From NCBI GenBank assembly GCA_001600695.1, contig BCKQ01000026.1:8368-72367 (forward strand): 64,000 nt of DNA. The letters are read 5' to 3'. The position numbers were made by a program, and so were the translations under genes. Positions 11,501-22,692 of this stretch are shown here, one piece after another; position 1 is the first letter of the stretch, and each line of letters starts with the position of its first letter. The notes beneath the pieces are model-generated. The model did not search any database. It was not told the origin of the DNA and saw only the letters and a list, made by a program, of their open reading frames with translations. The stretch is from Ascoidea asiatica (taxonomy: Eukaryota; Ascomycota; Saccharomycetes; Ascoideales; Ascoideaceae).

Positions 11501-14500
11501 ATGGATTTATCAAATCATGAACTATTATCCCCTATTACATTCAGTAAAGAGAATAACGATGATGAAGATGATGAATATGTTACTCTTGCTAAAGAAATCA
11601 AATTTCCTCATGGACCACACGATCATCCAAGCAGAATTGCAACAGAAAAAGATTTCAAAAAGTATCCAAGGTTTGCAATTAATGGTGCTAAACTGGTCAA
11701 CCTCAATAATGGATTTTGTTGGCATTNNATTCCTCGCCATTTCCTTATTGATGAAAAGGNAAAACTATATTCTTTCNAAGAGTATTTTGGCACTGATAAT
11801 CTATTATATATCATTAGCCGTATTTTATTTGATTTCAGCCTTTANGGTCAAGCCTTGAAAACTGATACTAAAATTTATCTGTTTTTTTATTATTTGCTAA
11901 CCTATTTATTGAACTTTGTTGATGAACTGTTTGCTTTAAATATAGATTTNAATGATCCGGATGGTTTGGGTGACTTTGATTTCTATTCTGAAGATGATCA
12001 TTTTCAAAGGAGATTGGAGCTTGGCGAACAATTTTATATATTTGTTAATTTGACTAGCTGGTTTTTTACAATTTATGATCTTATAGAATATTTGGAGAGT
12101 CATAGCTCACCAAATAATAATGGTTTGATAGGACTATTTAAAGAATATCTGCATGCAGCACCTTTTAGAACTGAAATTGTCTTTGAGATTGATGAGAATT
12201 TCGGTAAGTGTGAATCATTCTTCAATCTTATTCACGAAAATTTCAAAAGGTATAAAATTTGTATTTTCTTTCAAATGATTGTTGATAGTGGGTTTTATGG
12301 TCTAAAAGTAGAACGTAATACTGACTGGAGGATTAGTAGGTCTGACACAGAAAACTTTAGTATACCGTTAATCAAATTCTTAAAATATAAACCGGAATAT
12401 TTCAATGAAGAAATTGATTATTTTAGCTCAACTNATTTCCAAAGGAAACTCATTTACCCGGAAGAAGTAGAACAAGAATATTTTACAGAACTGATTTCAG
12501 GTTTTTATGAACATCCTATCATCAAAGCCTTAATTGATTCAAATGGATCTATGGGATATTTTCGCTTTGCGTTGAAGCTAAAATCAAGTGATGAACTGTA
12601 TCATCATTTATTGATATTTGATAGCTTTATAATAGAAGCTGCTTGGGACAATAATTTTAATCTTACAATAAATAATCCAATTATACTTCATAAAATAAGT
12701 CAAATTTANGAAGTTAGACTTCATGATTGGGATGTGGTTATAACAATAGCCCATGACGATATTAATAACTCCAAATTTATCTTTTACGCATATGAAGATT
12801 TCGATTCGTTGAAATATCATTTAATTTCAAATGGTGTTGATATAAGTAGGTTTAAGAATGAGTTTAATATGAATTCAACTTTACTTTATAATTTAAAAAA
12901 TATCTACGAACTTACTCGAAATCTTCAAGCAATAAAAGACGTTGTTGAAATTGTTCATAATTTAACAATTGAATTTAAAACTGGTATTCATAAAAAATTA
13001 CCTTTCAAAGATAATTTCTCTTCAAAAATTGACAGTGAAATAACCAGTCTTTATCATAAATTTGAATATTGGAATTTTCACAGTCATTCAACTCTCAGAC
13101 TATTGCTAGCATTTTATAAAAATGCATCGAAGTTGGATATAAATAAGGTTAGTAGATCTTTGCTTCGCTTAAATATGAAGTCATNCCTATTTAAAAAATC
13201 AAAAAACAATANAGAACNATTCTCTCTTCAGCAGTTGCAATNAGANTCANNAAAATTTAANGNANAANAAACAGAGTCNAGTGAATTAGTAAATCAATAT
13301 TTAAATAACTCCTACTCGGTGACTCAACTTACTAGAAAGTTAACTAATGATATTAAATTGAGAAAAGGTGGAATCGATAATGCNTTGTTTAGTTTGATTG
13401 ATAATGATATTTATGAACTAAAAGATATTGATAAAGGTATTGATAAAGCTAATGATCACCCTTATCAGAGTTATAACTTTTATATTATNCCTCCGAGAAA
13501 TAAAAANAATAAAAATATTGTTGTACTACAATCCTGTAGATCTGTTATCATCGCAGAAGAAAATAATGGGCAACTAAAAATGATCAGGGAGATGGGGAAA
13601 ATAAAAGACTTTTTGCTTCAAGCTGATAATGGTTTTATTGCTAAAATTTTTNNANGNANNAANTTNNANNGNANTTTNNNNNNNNNNNNNNNNNNNNNNT
13701 TTTNNNTNNNNTTNNCCCATAAAAAANATAATTGTATTTCTTTTAGGTACTGTTTTTTATTTTATTCAGATAATCATGAAGCCGAATTTAGTAGAGATGG
13801 TTGGCAAGTTGAGCCTTTAATATTTGATGCTGAATTAAATCTAGTACATCGCTTTATTTTAATCCATAAGCTTAGTGACTATTTTAAAGTAAAATCAAAT
13901 GATAAACAAGCTTTGGAATATTTCTTTTCATTCCTTTTAGCTCGTAATATGGCTGGTCTTTTTAGAAGCATTTCTAGTTCTTTNAAAGAAGCTGAGAAAT
14001 TTGAAAAAACTTATTACCAGTATTTCAGAATTGAAGCTGAAATAGAAAATACGGAATATATTGATAGGTTTAAATTAATTCAAAGATTGAATTCCATCTA
14101 TGACTCANGTTTCAAAGAATATATTAGTGATGCTAATAATTGTTTAGTATCTATAGATTCTTACGATTTAANCCCAACTGAAAAATTAGAACAAATTAGA
14201 GAAAGACTTAAGAAACTGTATTTCAGTTTGTTCAATTTTAATAATTTGCATTTCGTGAAATTTATCCTATTATTTATTATAAAGAGTAAGGATATGGAAG
14301 ATACAGATTTAATTGAAATATGCAAAAATTATCTAAATAATTATTTACGTGATGATTTTATTCATATCGCTGCCAGCTGTGAAGATNTATTTTTTGATAT
14401 CACAAAATCAGTTGTTGAACATACAGAGTTTCATACCCAATTTTACTCAGAATTGAAAATGAAGTTAGTGAATGTTCAAAAAATTATTTTTTTGTTAAGT

Positions 14501-14683
14501 CTTTATAAGAACAATTGTGATTATATTGTGGATTATTTTTCACAAAAGGAGAATTATGACTGTAACAAATTATTTTTCAAATACATTCATGAAAAGACTA
14601 GATTATCCAGATTTATCCAAAAGTTTGAAATGGGCAAAAAATGCCTTGGGGAGTTAGTTAAGCACACCAGGCTCTACAAATAA
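11501..14683 (+). CDS. Unknown large protein, inverted-repeat family, copy 1
   Basis: 1060 residues from the first ATG of the frame (11501) to TAA. I do not recognise the family. It looks soluble: an acidic N-terminus (residues 20-30 rich in D/E), a conserved patch around HGPHDHPSR, then long stretches rich in F, Y, K and N with no signal peptide or obvious membrane segment. A run of N at about 13650-13720 hides ~20 codons, which the second copy (60678-63758, opposite strand) supplies. The C-terminal half from ~12965 to ~14565 is almost identical in DNA to copy 2, while the N-terminal half is clearly diverged. A convergent RNase T2 pseudogene follows. The frame is intact here, so this may be the only functional copy. 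Confidence 0.75.
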   Translation: MDLSNHELLSPITFSKENNDDEDDEYVTLAKEIKFPHGPHDHPSRIATEKDFKKYPRFAINGAKLVNLNNGFCWHXIPRHFLIDEKXKLYSFXEYFGTDNLLYIISRILFDFSLXGQALKTDTKIYLFFYYLLTYLLNFVDELFALNIDXNDPDGLGDFDFYSEDDHFQRRLELGEQFYIFVNLTSWFFTIYDLIEYLESHSSPNNNGLIGLFKEYLHAAPFRTEIVFEIDENFGKCESFFNLIHENFKRYKICIFFQMIVDSGFYGLKVERNTDWRISRSDTENFSIPLIKFLKYKPEYFNEEIDYFSSTXFQRKLIYPEEVEQEYFTELISGFYEHPIIKALIDSNGSMGYFRFALKLKSSDELYHHLLIFDSFIIEAAWDNNFNLTINNPIILHKISQIXEVRLHDWDVVITIAHDDINNSKFIFYAYEDFDSLKYHLISNGVDISRFKNEFNMNSTLLYNLKNIYELTRNLQAIKDVVEIVHNLTIEFKTGIHKKLPFKDNFSSKIDSEITSLYHKFEYWNFHSHSTLRLLLAFYKNASKLDINKVSRSLLRLNMKSXLFKKSKNNXEXFSLQQLQXXSXKFXXXXTEXSELVNQYLNNSYSVTQLTRKLTNDIKLRKGGIDNXLFSLIDNDIYELKDIDKGIDKANDHPYQSYNFYIXPPRNKXNKNIVVLQSCRSVIIAEENNGQLKMIREMGKIKDFLLQADNGFIAKIFXXXXXXXXXXXXXXXXFXXXXXHKKXNCISFRYCFLFYSDNHEAEFSRDGWQVEPLIFDAELNLVHRFILIHKLSDYFKVKSNDKQALEYFFSFLLARNMAGLFRSISSSXKEAEKFEKTYYQYFRIEAEIENTEYIDRFKLIQRLNSIYDSXFKEYISDANNCLVSIDSYDLXPTEKLEQIRERLKKLYFSLFNFNNLHFVKFILLFIIKSKDMEDTDLIEICKNYLNNYLRDDFIHIAASCEDXFFDITKSVVEHTEFHTQFYSELKMKLVNVQKIIFLLSLYKNNCDYIVDYFSQKENYDCNKLFFKYIHEKTRLSRFIQKFEMGKKCLGELVKHTRLYK

Positions 14684-14829
14684 AGCTGAATATATAATTT
14701 GAATAGAACAAATTATTAATCTGATTTACCAAACTCATCATTATAATTCATAGTATGAAATAAATATAAATAACTTAGGTTTTAAAACGGTAAATTGCAA
14801 TTGATTTTTAAGTTTATTTTTATTCAAGT

Positions 14830-15385
14830 AATCTGTTTGTATCTCAAATTTAAACTATAAGTGATATGATTATCATTATTTTTAATATTCCAATAACTGA
14901 TTCCTGAGACATTGATTTCGGTTTTTGATAAGCAATAAAACTATTAATACCATCATTACTAGTTAAGTTAATTGATTTATTGAAACTAAATTGATTTGGA
15001 GAGATAGAATATTTATTATTTTACAAACTAAAAGTTTAGTATTTTTATCTAAATAACAATTTCCTTTAGAAGCTAATAAATCATATTAACCAAAACCCCA
15101 TCAAATACTGTACGTATATAACCTCTTTTTTATTAGGATTTAAAGGGTTTTTACCTGGTAAACCAAGTGGTAAATAACCTTTTGGAAGAAATTTCGCATA
15201 ATCTTATGTTAATGAAGATAGAATATTTTCATATTTTAAGAAATTAAAAGCATTAAAGTTTTCAAATAAGTTCATATTTATATTAAAAAATTTTATAGTT
15301 TCAGAAGTTTNATTTAAAATTCATCATTACAATTATAAATTCCAAACTTTTAACATCTTATTTGATAAAACTGTTTCATATTTTT
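14830..15385 (-). pseudogene. RNase T2-like pseudogene fragment, left copy
   Basis: The minus strand is alignable with the C-terminal part of the RNase T2 pseudogene at 59627-60545, for example the LPLGLPGK-type stretch near 15175 and the AYQK stretch near 14935. The HGLWP active-site box is missing, and sequence around the second active-site box appears deleted near 15340. A Trp codon (TGG) is kept here where the right copy has TGA. It converges on the large gene to its left, as in the mirrored right array. Confidence 0.55.
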
Positions 15386-15419
15386 TAATTACTTTGAGTT
15401 GAATTTAAATTATTATTTA

Positions 15420-15830
15420 ATTGATTTTTTTCATTACAAAGAACCAACACAAATGATCAAACAACAAAGTATTATGAATATATTTCTGACAATGACCATT
15501 CTGAAAAAAGCATTGAAGATCAATTTTATAGAAAGCCAAATACTCAATCTTAAAAACAATTGAGATTTGATGAATAGTTTCTGTTGAAATCAATTTTTTT
15601 CTTCAAAAAAGTGATAAAATCAATAGTATAATATGTCAAACCCCAAAAACTAATGAAACTTTATTTGATGAATTATGTAGGGAAAATAAAAGAAACTGTA
15701 AAAAACATACTACTTGGTCTAAAAAAATTATTAAGGAAACTGAAATAAGAATTGAAGATTTATTAGAGAGAAATGATGAAATAACTGATTTTTTAAAAGG
15801 TTGAATGCAAATTATGATCATAAAAAATTT
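15420..15830 (+). pseudogene. Fragment of a paralogue of the unknown large gene
   Basis: Broken plus-strand coding remnant. The part at 15600-15820 (ETLFDELCRENKRN, then IRIEDLLERND) is homologous to the minus strand at about 58190-58400. Its Glu/Ile-Asp pattern loosely recalls the IEAEIENTEYIDRFKLIQRL part of the large gene. It completes the mirrored order large gene / RNase T2 / paralogue seen at both ends of the window. Confidence 0.45.
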
Positions 15831-15966
15831 GAAATCTATACTATTTATTTATTTATCTATTCAATAAAAAAAATGTTAAAAGAGTAATCAGCAAATATAT
15901 AAAGAAAAAAAAATATTTATTAGTTAAGAAAAATTTTAAAGTAAATAAATCTTTTAGTTCACTTAC

Positions 15967-17421
15967 CTATTTGAATAAAGTTTTGAAAATGTTTTTCAAT
16001 AAAAGTAAGCCAGTATCATTTCTTTCAGTTAAAGCATCACTATTTTCTTCTAATCTTCTTTTAAGATATTCTTTAGTTTCAAATGGAGGACCCCATGGAA
16101 CATATTTTATAATATTTTTAATATTATTATTATTAATTAATTTAAAAGTGATATCGTCAGCCATACCTAATAATTGACCAATTGTAATTTTATATTTATT
16201 TAAATTTTGATCATTTTGGTTATTCAAAAGATTTGAAATTTTGATTAAAGAATTATCATTATGAGAAGCAACAACTAAATGATCAACAATATTATTATTA
16301 CCTGTAGTATTAGTGGTAGTGAAATTTTGAGATAAAATTTGATTTGATAATAATTCAATACCTTTATTATAATTAATATCAGTTTCTAATTTATTTTTAA
16401 AAATAATTTCATTTCTATTTTCTTCAGTATGAATATAAGCACCTCTAACTAATTTCATTCCAATTTTATAATTTGGATTAGAAATTTTAGCTAAATTAAT
16501 TTCGTTTTGTAAAATTTGTATACTTTGTTTTAAATATAATTGAACAGTACCAATAACATTAATAAAATTTTGATTTGAATTTTTCATTAAAATTCTTTGT
16601 AATTTATAAACATTTTGTTGTAATTCAAAAGATTCAGCATCAATTACAACAATTAATAAAGGAATTTTTCTATTTGGAAATTGATTAAAAATTTTTTTAT
16701 TAATTTCATTTGTTGCATTAATAATTTTTAAACAATTATTAATTAAAATTTGAGAATTTTGATAATAATTTGGATAATTTAATTTATCATTAAAATATTT
16801 TAAAGTATTTTTTGGATCTTTAACTAAAGCAGTTGGTTTTAAAGCAATATAACCGGGAGGAATTTCATTAATTTTTTTTAAATCATTTTTTAAAGGTAAA
16901 ATTTGATTTAAAGTATGTGGTAATAAAATATTTTGAATTGAATTTATACTTTCATTAACAATATAATCAATATCAATATTTTTTTTACCATCACAATCTT
17001 CAATTGTTAAACTTATCATCATATTATTTATATTTCTTTTTTTTAATCTTTCACCAGTTTTTATAACTTCTTTAAAAGTTTCTCCACCACAATAATTATT
17101 ATAAATCAAATTTTTGATTAAAAACATTGGTATAAATGGAAATATTTTTATAATTAAATTTAAAATTTTTTTATTTATTGTTGCAAAACCAATTATTGAT
17201 AATTGAAATAATTCTTTTTTATTTAAAGTATCTAAAAATGATAAATTTTTCTTTTCATTTTTATTATTTAGATTATGAATATATCTATTTGAATTAAATA
17301 AATTTATTGATTTATTTAAAACCACTTTATTGAATAATTTAATATTTAAATTACTATTTGGATTATTATATATTGAAAATATATTTTTCCTAAAGATATT
17401 TGAAGAGCTTAATCTTAACAT
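15967..17421 (-). CDS. PUT1: Proline dehydrogenase (proline oxidase), mitochondrial
   Basis: 484 residues from ATG at 17421, close to the ~476 of S. cerevisiae Put1. It oxidises proline to pyrroline-5-carboxylate with FAD in the mitochondrion, the first step of proline use as nitrogen source. The N-terminus is basic, Ser/Asn-rich and free of acids, as in a mitochondrial presequence. Family motifs visible: LKPTAL, the flavin-site KLVRGAY, VASHND, GQLLGMADDITF, and near the C-terminus YVPWGPPFETKEYLKRRLEEN, the substrate-binding helix with its RRxxEN arginines. The frame is open upstream to 17505 but has no earlier ATG. It is divergent from the 4EHP gene across a 1.1-kb promoter region. Confidence 0.95.
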   Translation of the reverse strand: MLRLSSSNIFRKNIFSIYNNPNSNLNIKLFNKVVLNKSINLFNSNRYIHNLNNKNEKKNLSFLDTLNKKELFQLSIIGFATINKKILNLIIKIFPFIPMFLIKNLIYNNYCGGETFKEVIKTGERLKKRNINNMMISLTIEDCDGKKNIDIDYIVNESINSIQNILLPHTLNQILPLKNDLKKINEIPPGYIALKPTALVKDPKNTLKYFNDKLNYPNYYQNSQILINNCLKIINATNEINKKIFNQFPNRKIPLLIVVIDAESFELQQNVYKLQRILMKNSNQNFINVIGTVQLYLKQSIQILQNEINLAKISNPNYKIGMKLVRGAYIHTEENRNEIIFKNKLETDINYNKGIELLSNQILSQNFTTTNTTGNNNIVDHLVVASHNDNSLIKISNLLNNQNDQNLNKYKITIGQLLGMADDITFKLINNNNIKNIIKYVPWGPPFETKEYLKRRLEENSDALTERNDTGLLLLKNIFKTLFK

Positions 17422-18534
17422 CTTTATAATTGATATTTTATAATTGATAATTAGATGAATAAAAAATGAAAGACTGGAAAGTGAAATAGAAAAAAGGAAA
17501 ATCAATTATTTATATTCTTCAATATATTAATTGGTCATTGAATGATTTTCCATTGATTTTGTTTATATATTTTAAATCAAAGAATATTTAAAAATCAGTA
17601 TTTCATTTCATCTGNATGAGATAAAATAATTTCCATTCTTAGATAATTTTGATGAGAAACTAGAAGCTGGAGTAATTAATCATTTGTCGAGAATCTACTC
17701 ATCCTGATAAAGATCTTGATAAAGAGCACAAGTCTTCTGCTAATTCTCATTCTGATTAATTTCTTTATTGATATCTTGATTGATATCCTGATTAATATCC
17801 TGATTTATATCCTGATTGTTATCGATATTCTCAGATATTCAGATGCAAATGAAATAATTCAATTCTTTTTCTTCTTTGATTCTTTTCTTTCCTCGTTTTC
17901 GATTCCTCGCGAATTTGCCACTTTCTAGCCGCGAAAGCNTCGACAGCGCGCATTTCCACCCACCGCGCAAAATCAGCTCGGCGCACAGGCGGTCCAACGC
18001 AGGTTTGCTCCCATCAACGCCCTGAAACTTCTCCCGCTGCCCGCAAATGTCCGTCCAGCACTTGTTATGCATATTCCAGAGGGGTGGGTGTAATTGCGGG
18101 AATCCAGCTCCTTAAAANGACGGGTAACTTGAAGATTAGTCAGCTTCTTTCATTTATTACATAATCNCANNCCGTCACGTGCTTTGTCACCTGACGAGCC
18201 CACTTTGAAGTTTTTATTTTCACTGTTCTACTGTGGAATTTGAAGAAATGCATTCAATNAAATGTATGCAAAGTATGTGAGGTGTGATAAATTACTGAAA
18301 TTTCACTTCTTTTTTTATTTTTTTTTTTTCCATAAACCTTTTCATATTTGAATTCTACTACTATTTCCATTAAACTATCTTTTAATTTCATAATCACTAA
18401 TTTTTATCATCTTCTTCTTATTTATTTCATTTTTATTTTATAATATCTTTAACTCAAGTTCAATTTATACCTTATAACTTATAACTTATTTTCAAATCCT
18501 TTTCAATTCAATTAATTAATTTATTTATATTAAA
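17422..18534. promoter_or_regulatory. Divergent promoter region PUT1 / 4EHP with GC island
   Basis: 1.1 kb with no gene. A marked GC-rich island lies at about 17880-18110 in otherwise very AT-rich DNA, and CACGTG (Cbf1/bHLH-type core) at 18176-18181. A pyrimidine/T-rich tract precedes the 4EHP start. Short tandem GATATCCTGATT-like units occur at 17770-17830. Confidence 0.5.
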
Positions 18535-19305
18535 ATGGAAAATTCCAGTTCAAATCTAAATTCAAATTCAAATGATATATCAATTATTATAAATGATAAA
18601 GAAAATGAAAATATAATCAATGGAGATGATTTCCTACCATATTCTTGGACCGTTTATTATCATTCAAGAAATAAATCAACTTTACATCATAATAATAATA
18701 ACAATAATAATAATAATAATATTATAGCAAGTAAAGTAAATGATGAAAATAAATCAGATAATATTACAGATAATCTGAATATAAATAATAATAATAATAA
18801 TAATAATAATGAATCAATACCTTTAGATTCATATTTACAACAAACNATTGAAATTTTTAAAGATAATGAAATTTTAAAAGAAATAAATAATTTTAAAAAT
18901 TTATGGAATTTAATTATAAATTTAAAAAAATCAATTAATTTAAAAATTGGTTCGGAATTTTTAATTTTCAAAAAAAATATTAAACCTGTTTGGGAAGATA
19001 AATTAAATTCAAAAGGTGGTAGATGGATTTTTAGATTTCCAAGAAAATTTCAACAATTTAGTAATACCACCACCATATTAGATAATAATGGTCAATTATT
19101 AAATTTAAATGAAATTAATAAATTAAAATTTAGAACTGGTTTAATTTGGGAAAGATTATTAATTAAAACTTTATCTGGTACTTTAAATAATAATAATATT
19201 AATTCAATTAATAATATTAATAATGATATTTCTGGTTTAGTTTTAAGTGTTAGAAAAGATGAAGATATAATAAGTATTTGGAATACAAATTTATGTTTTC
19301 AATTA

Positions 19306-19339
<34 letters not shown>

Positions 19340-19902
19340 TAAATGGTAAAAGATTAATTTGTGATTCAGTTTTAAAAATTATCAAAGAAGTTGATTTAAT
19401 TTTAAAAGGTAATGATATTAATTATAATTATAATTTTAATTCAAATGAAAGAGTATTCGGTGTATCTTTTGAATATAGATTACATTCTGATAATTCAATT
19501 CAAATTAATTCAAATCACTCAAATTATAATAATTCCTATAACTATAATAATAATAATATCTATAATAACAAATACAACAATAATAATAATAATAATAACA
19601 ATAATAATAACAACAATAGTCATCACTCGAATTATTCAAACAATAATAACTCTAATGGTAATTCCAATGAGATTATAAATTTTTCAAATCTTGGTAGAAG
19701 AAAATTAAATGACTCATCTTCAAAAAAGGATTCAAATAATAATGAAATTTCTTTAATGTCATTTGGTAAAAGAAGATTACGTCAAAATCAATCTAAGAAG
19801 AAAACTTTTAACAACAACAACAACAATAATAATAATAATAATAACAATAACAATAATAACAATAATAACAATACTCCAGAAATCCAAATTGAGTCTGTGT
19901 AA
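18535..19902 (+). CDS. eIF4E family, class II (4EHP-like) cap-binding protein
   Basis: 455 residues. The core matches the eIF4E fold in order: SWTVYYHSR (residues ~38-46, the first strand; 4EHP has FWYSRR here), FKNLWNLI, KIGSEFLIFKKNIKPVWED, GGRWIFRF, a conserved LIWERLLI helix, VLSVRKDEDIISIWN, then the terminal strand around GVSFEYRLHSD. Aromatic rather than Trp residues in the first cap-binding position and the HSR motif point to class II 4EHP, which competes with eIF4E for caps and represses translation. S. cerevisiae lacks it. The normal ~200-residue core is inflated by Asn runs, and the C-terminal third is Asn/Ser-rich and probably disordered. Confidence 0.85.
19810..19871 (+). repeat. 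AAC/AAT trinucleotide tract (poly-Asn)
   Basis: A run of Asn codons near the 3' end of the 4EHP gene, mixing AAC and AAT. Confidence 0.9.
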
Positions 19903-20281
19903 TTTTCAATTTTTAACTTCAATAAATAAAAAAAAAATTCGTCTATTCCTCCGGGACACGCTTGCCCTGTATTTACCGTAAACTGTCATAAGTGGGACAA
20001 TGTTTTTAAGCCACAAAAGCAAGCCACTCTGTAAAAAATACTTCAGCCACAATACTCCTTTTTTAGAACAATTATTAAAAAGGGTTCTAGCCACGTGACT
20101 GTTCCTGTTTTGTTTTTGGCGTTGTTTTCAAATAAACAAAGGACAGAAATAAAGAAATAAAGAAAAGAATCAAAGAAAAGAATCAAAGAAATAAATAAAT
20201 AATTAAATAAAAGAAAGTGAATGGAATTAAACAATTCAGTTGATTACATTTCCAGCTCAAATACAATTCATTCAATTACCT
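19903..20281. promoter_or_regulatory. 4EHP terminator / MGS1 promoter
   Basis: 379 bp between tandem genes. CACGTG at 20092-20097 and A-rich DNA with repeated AAAGAAATAAA words before the start. An out-of-frame ATG at 20221 opens a 25-codon uORF that overlaps the MGS1 start, so it could lower translation of MGS1. Confidence 0.5.
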
Positions 20282-20528
20282 ATGGGTCAGCAATCTGATC
20301 TTGATGATATATCAATAAAGTATTATATTGAAATTTCAAAAGTTATCAATTTAGATTATTGTCCAAAATGTCAAAATCCACATAATAAAGATAATTATAA
20401 TAACAATAATAATCGATTTCTTTTCGTAAATTTAAATGATTTGATTATTCATTTAAACTTCAATTGTCCAAGTAATTTGAACCAAAAAAAGATAATAAAA
20501 TTCTTAAAGTTTGATTTCAAATATGATG

Positions 20529-20597
<69 letters not shown>

Positions 20598-22480
20598 GTG
20601 ATAATAATAATGAATTTAATTTCAAAAACTCTTTTAAATTTATCAATTATTTGAAAGCAATAATTTCAAAAAATGAAATTATATTTGATAGTAGGAATTC
20701 AAATTCAGTTCAACATCACTCATTAGATAAGGTTATTGGTCATGAAAACATTATTAATTTATTAAAAATTTTATTATCAAATATAAATTATATTTATAAT
20801 TTAAATTCAATTATGTTCTTTGGTTTTTCAGGAATTGGTAAATCCTTTATTGTTAATTCTTTTTTAAATGATTTAATTTCACTTTTAGATAATGATTTTG
20901 AAAACTTCAAACAAATTTTTTTCTTTTTGAAATATGATCCAAGCTCTGATGATGATAAAATTAATAATTTTTTAAATTTGAAAAAAAAAATTTCATCTTT
21001 GATAAACTCAAACAGTATCACAAATTTATTAGTAAATCAAAACTCTTTCTCAAATAATAATAATGATAATAATAATAATGATAATATAAAAACTGGTAAA
21101 AGTTTACAAAAAATTATTTTATTTATTGAAAATTTTAATAAACTTTCAAAACCACAACAAGATTTTTTCTTAGATATCATTGAAAATAAAAAAATTATTT
21201 TAATTTCAATTTCTGATCAATCACCAAACTTCAAAATTAATAATTCAATTTTATCAAGATGTTTAATTTTAAAATTAAATAAATTATCAAATAATGAGTT
21301 TAAAAAATTATTATTAGTGAATTTNAAAAAACATAATATAATTTTATCAAATGATTTAATTAACTTTTTTATTCAGATTTCAAAAAACAATTTTAAATAT
21401 TTTAATGATTTTTTAGATTTAATGAAAAAAAATTTTCCATATACCAACGATTTAAGTAATTTAACCTTAACTCAGAGTAACAAACTTAAAAATGATTTAA
21501 TAAATTATAATAAAATTTTTCAATTGAATTTTTTAAATAATTCTAATTTGATTTATACTCAAGATATTATGAATATTATTAATAGAATTTATAAAGAAAT
21601 TGAATATTTTATATTAAATTCAGAATTTCAAGAATTTGAAAATATAACTTTAGATGATGATTTTTTATTTGATGAAATAAAAAATATAGATTTTAATATT
21701 TTTAATCAAGACTCATTTCAAAATATTTTTCAATTTCAAACTTTTTCAAACATTAATAAAATTAATTATAAATATTCTGATCTTAGAAATATAAATGTTG
21801 AAAATTTAGCAGAATTTTCTCATATTAAAAATGAAATCAATAATAATAAAGTTTTAATTAGAATTGGTTACTTAATATTAAAAAATTATCAATCAACTAA
21901 ACATATTTTAAAACATTTTGTTGAGTTTTTATTAATTAATATAAATTCAATTGAAAATACTTCAATGTTTTTAAAAATTTATAAATTTTATAAAAACTCA
22001 GATTTATTACAACCTAATTTAAAAATTGAATTGGAAAAAGAAAAAATTTCACTAATTCATACATTAAAAGATTTAATTTTAGATATTGAATCAAATCTAA
22101 GATCAAAGAAAACTAAAAAACAATATTTAATTGAAACTTCATTTTCAAAATTTGAAAAGAAATCAGAAGAAGTAAACTCAAAATTATATTCAATTTCAAC
22201 ATTTGAAGAAAGTAATATAAATAAAATATATAATATTTATTTGAAATTATTTGAATCTAATGATGTTATTNTTAATTCAGAAGTACCTTATCATCTTAGA
22301 AATGCACCTACATCATTAATGAAAAGTATTGGTTATTCTAAAAATTATAAATACAATCCAAATTATTTAAATGGAAAAGTTGATCAAATTTATTTACCAC
22401 CAGAAATTGTAAATTATAAAGAATTTTCTAAAATTAGAGAATTAATGGAAGAAATGATGATAACTGATAATAAATTATGA
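20282..22480 (+). CDS. MGS1: Divergent Mgs1/WRNIP1/RarA-type AAA+ protein
   Basis: 732 residues from the first in-frame ATG (20282). N-terminal CPKC (residues ~26-29) and a distal HLNFNC fit a stretched UBZ4 ubiquitin-binding zinc finger. A ~25-Asn run follows. Walker A GFSGIGKS at ~180-187 is intact. The Walker B position reads FIENFNKL (family FIDEIHRF), so both acidic residues are changed. Then QQD, an SPNF-like sensor region and ILSRCLILKLNKLS (family ALLSRCRVFVLEKL). The C-terminus keeps VPYHLRNAPTSLMKSIGY and YLPPEI, hallmarks of RarA/Mgs1. The family acts at stalled forks with PCNA and polymerase delta. Whether this member hydrolyses ATP is doubtful. Confidence 0.85.
20528..20606 (+). 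repeat. AAT trinucleotide repeat in MGS1
   Basis: A pure (AAT)n tract of about 26 units encodes an Asn run between the zinc finger and the AAA domain. It is likely to vary in length between strains. Confidence 0.95.
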
Positions 22481-22692
22481 TTTAAGTTATAAAATTTTAT
22501 TTTTTTTTTTTATTTTCTTATAACTAATTTTTTCTTTGCATAGGAGAATAAATTAATATATGATATATATTATAATAAAGAAAAGTTAAAATTTAAATTT
22601 AAAAAAACTACAAGTTTACAGACAATATTTCTAAATTAGAATTTATATTAAAAAAGAAAATTTATTAAAAGTTAAAGAAAATTATAAGGATT

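Noticed and set aside
20282-22480. Origin recognition complex subunit 4 as the identity of the AAA protein
   Set aside because: ORC4 was my first thought from the AAA core, but the ILSRC sensor region and the C-terminal HLRNAPT/GY/YLPPE blocks, plus the N-terminal CxxC zinc motif, fit Mgs1/WRNIP1.
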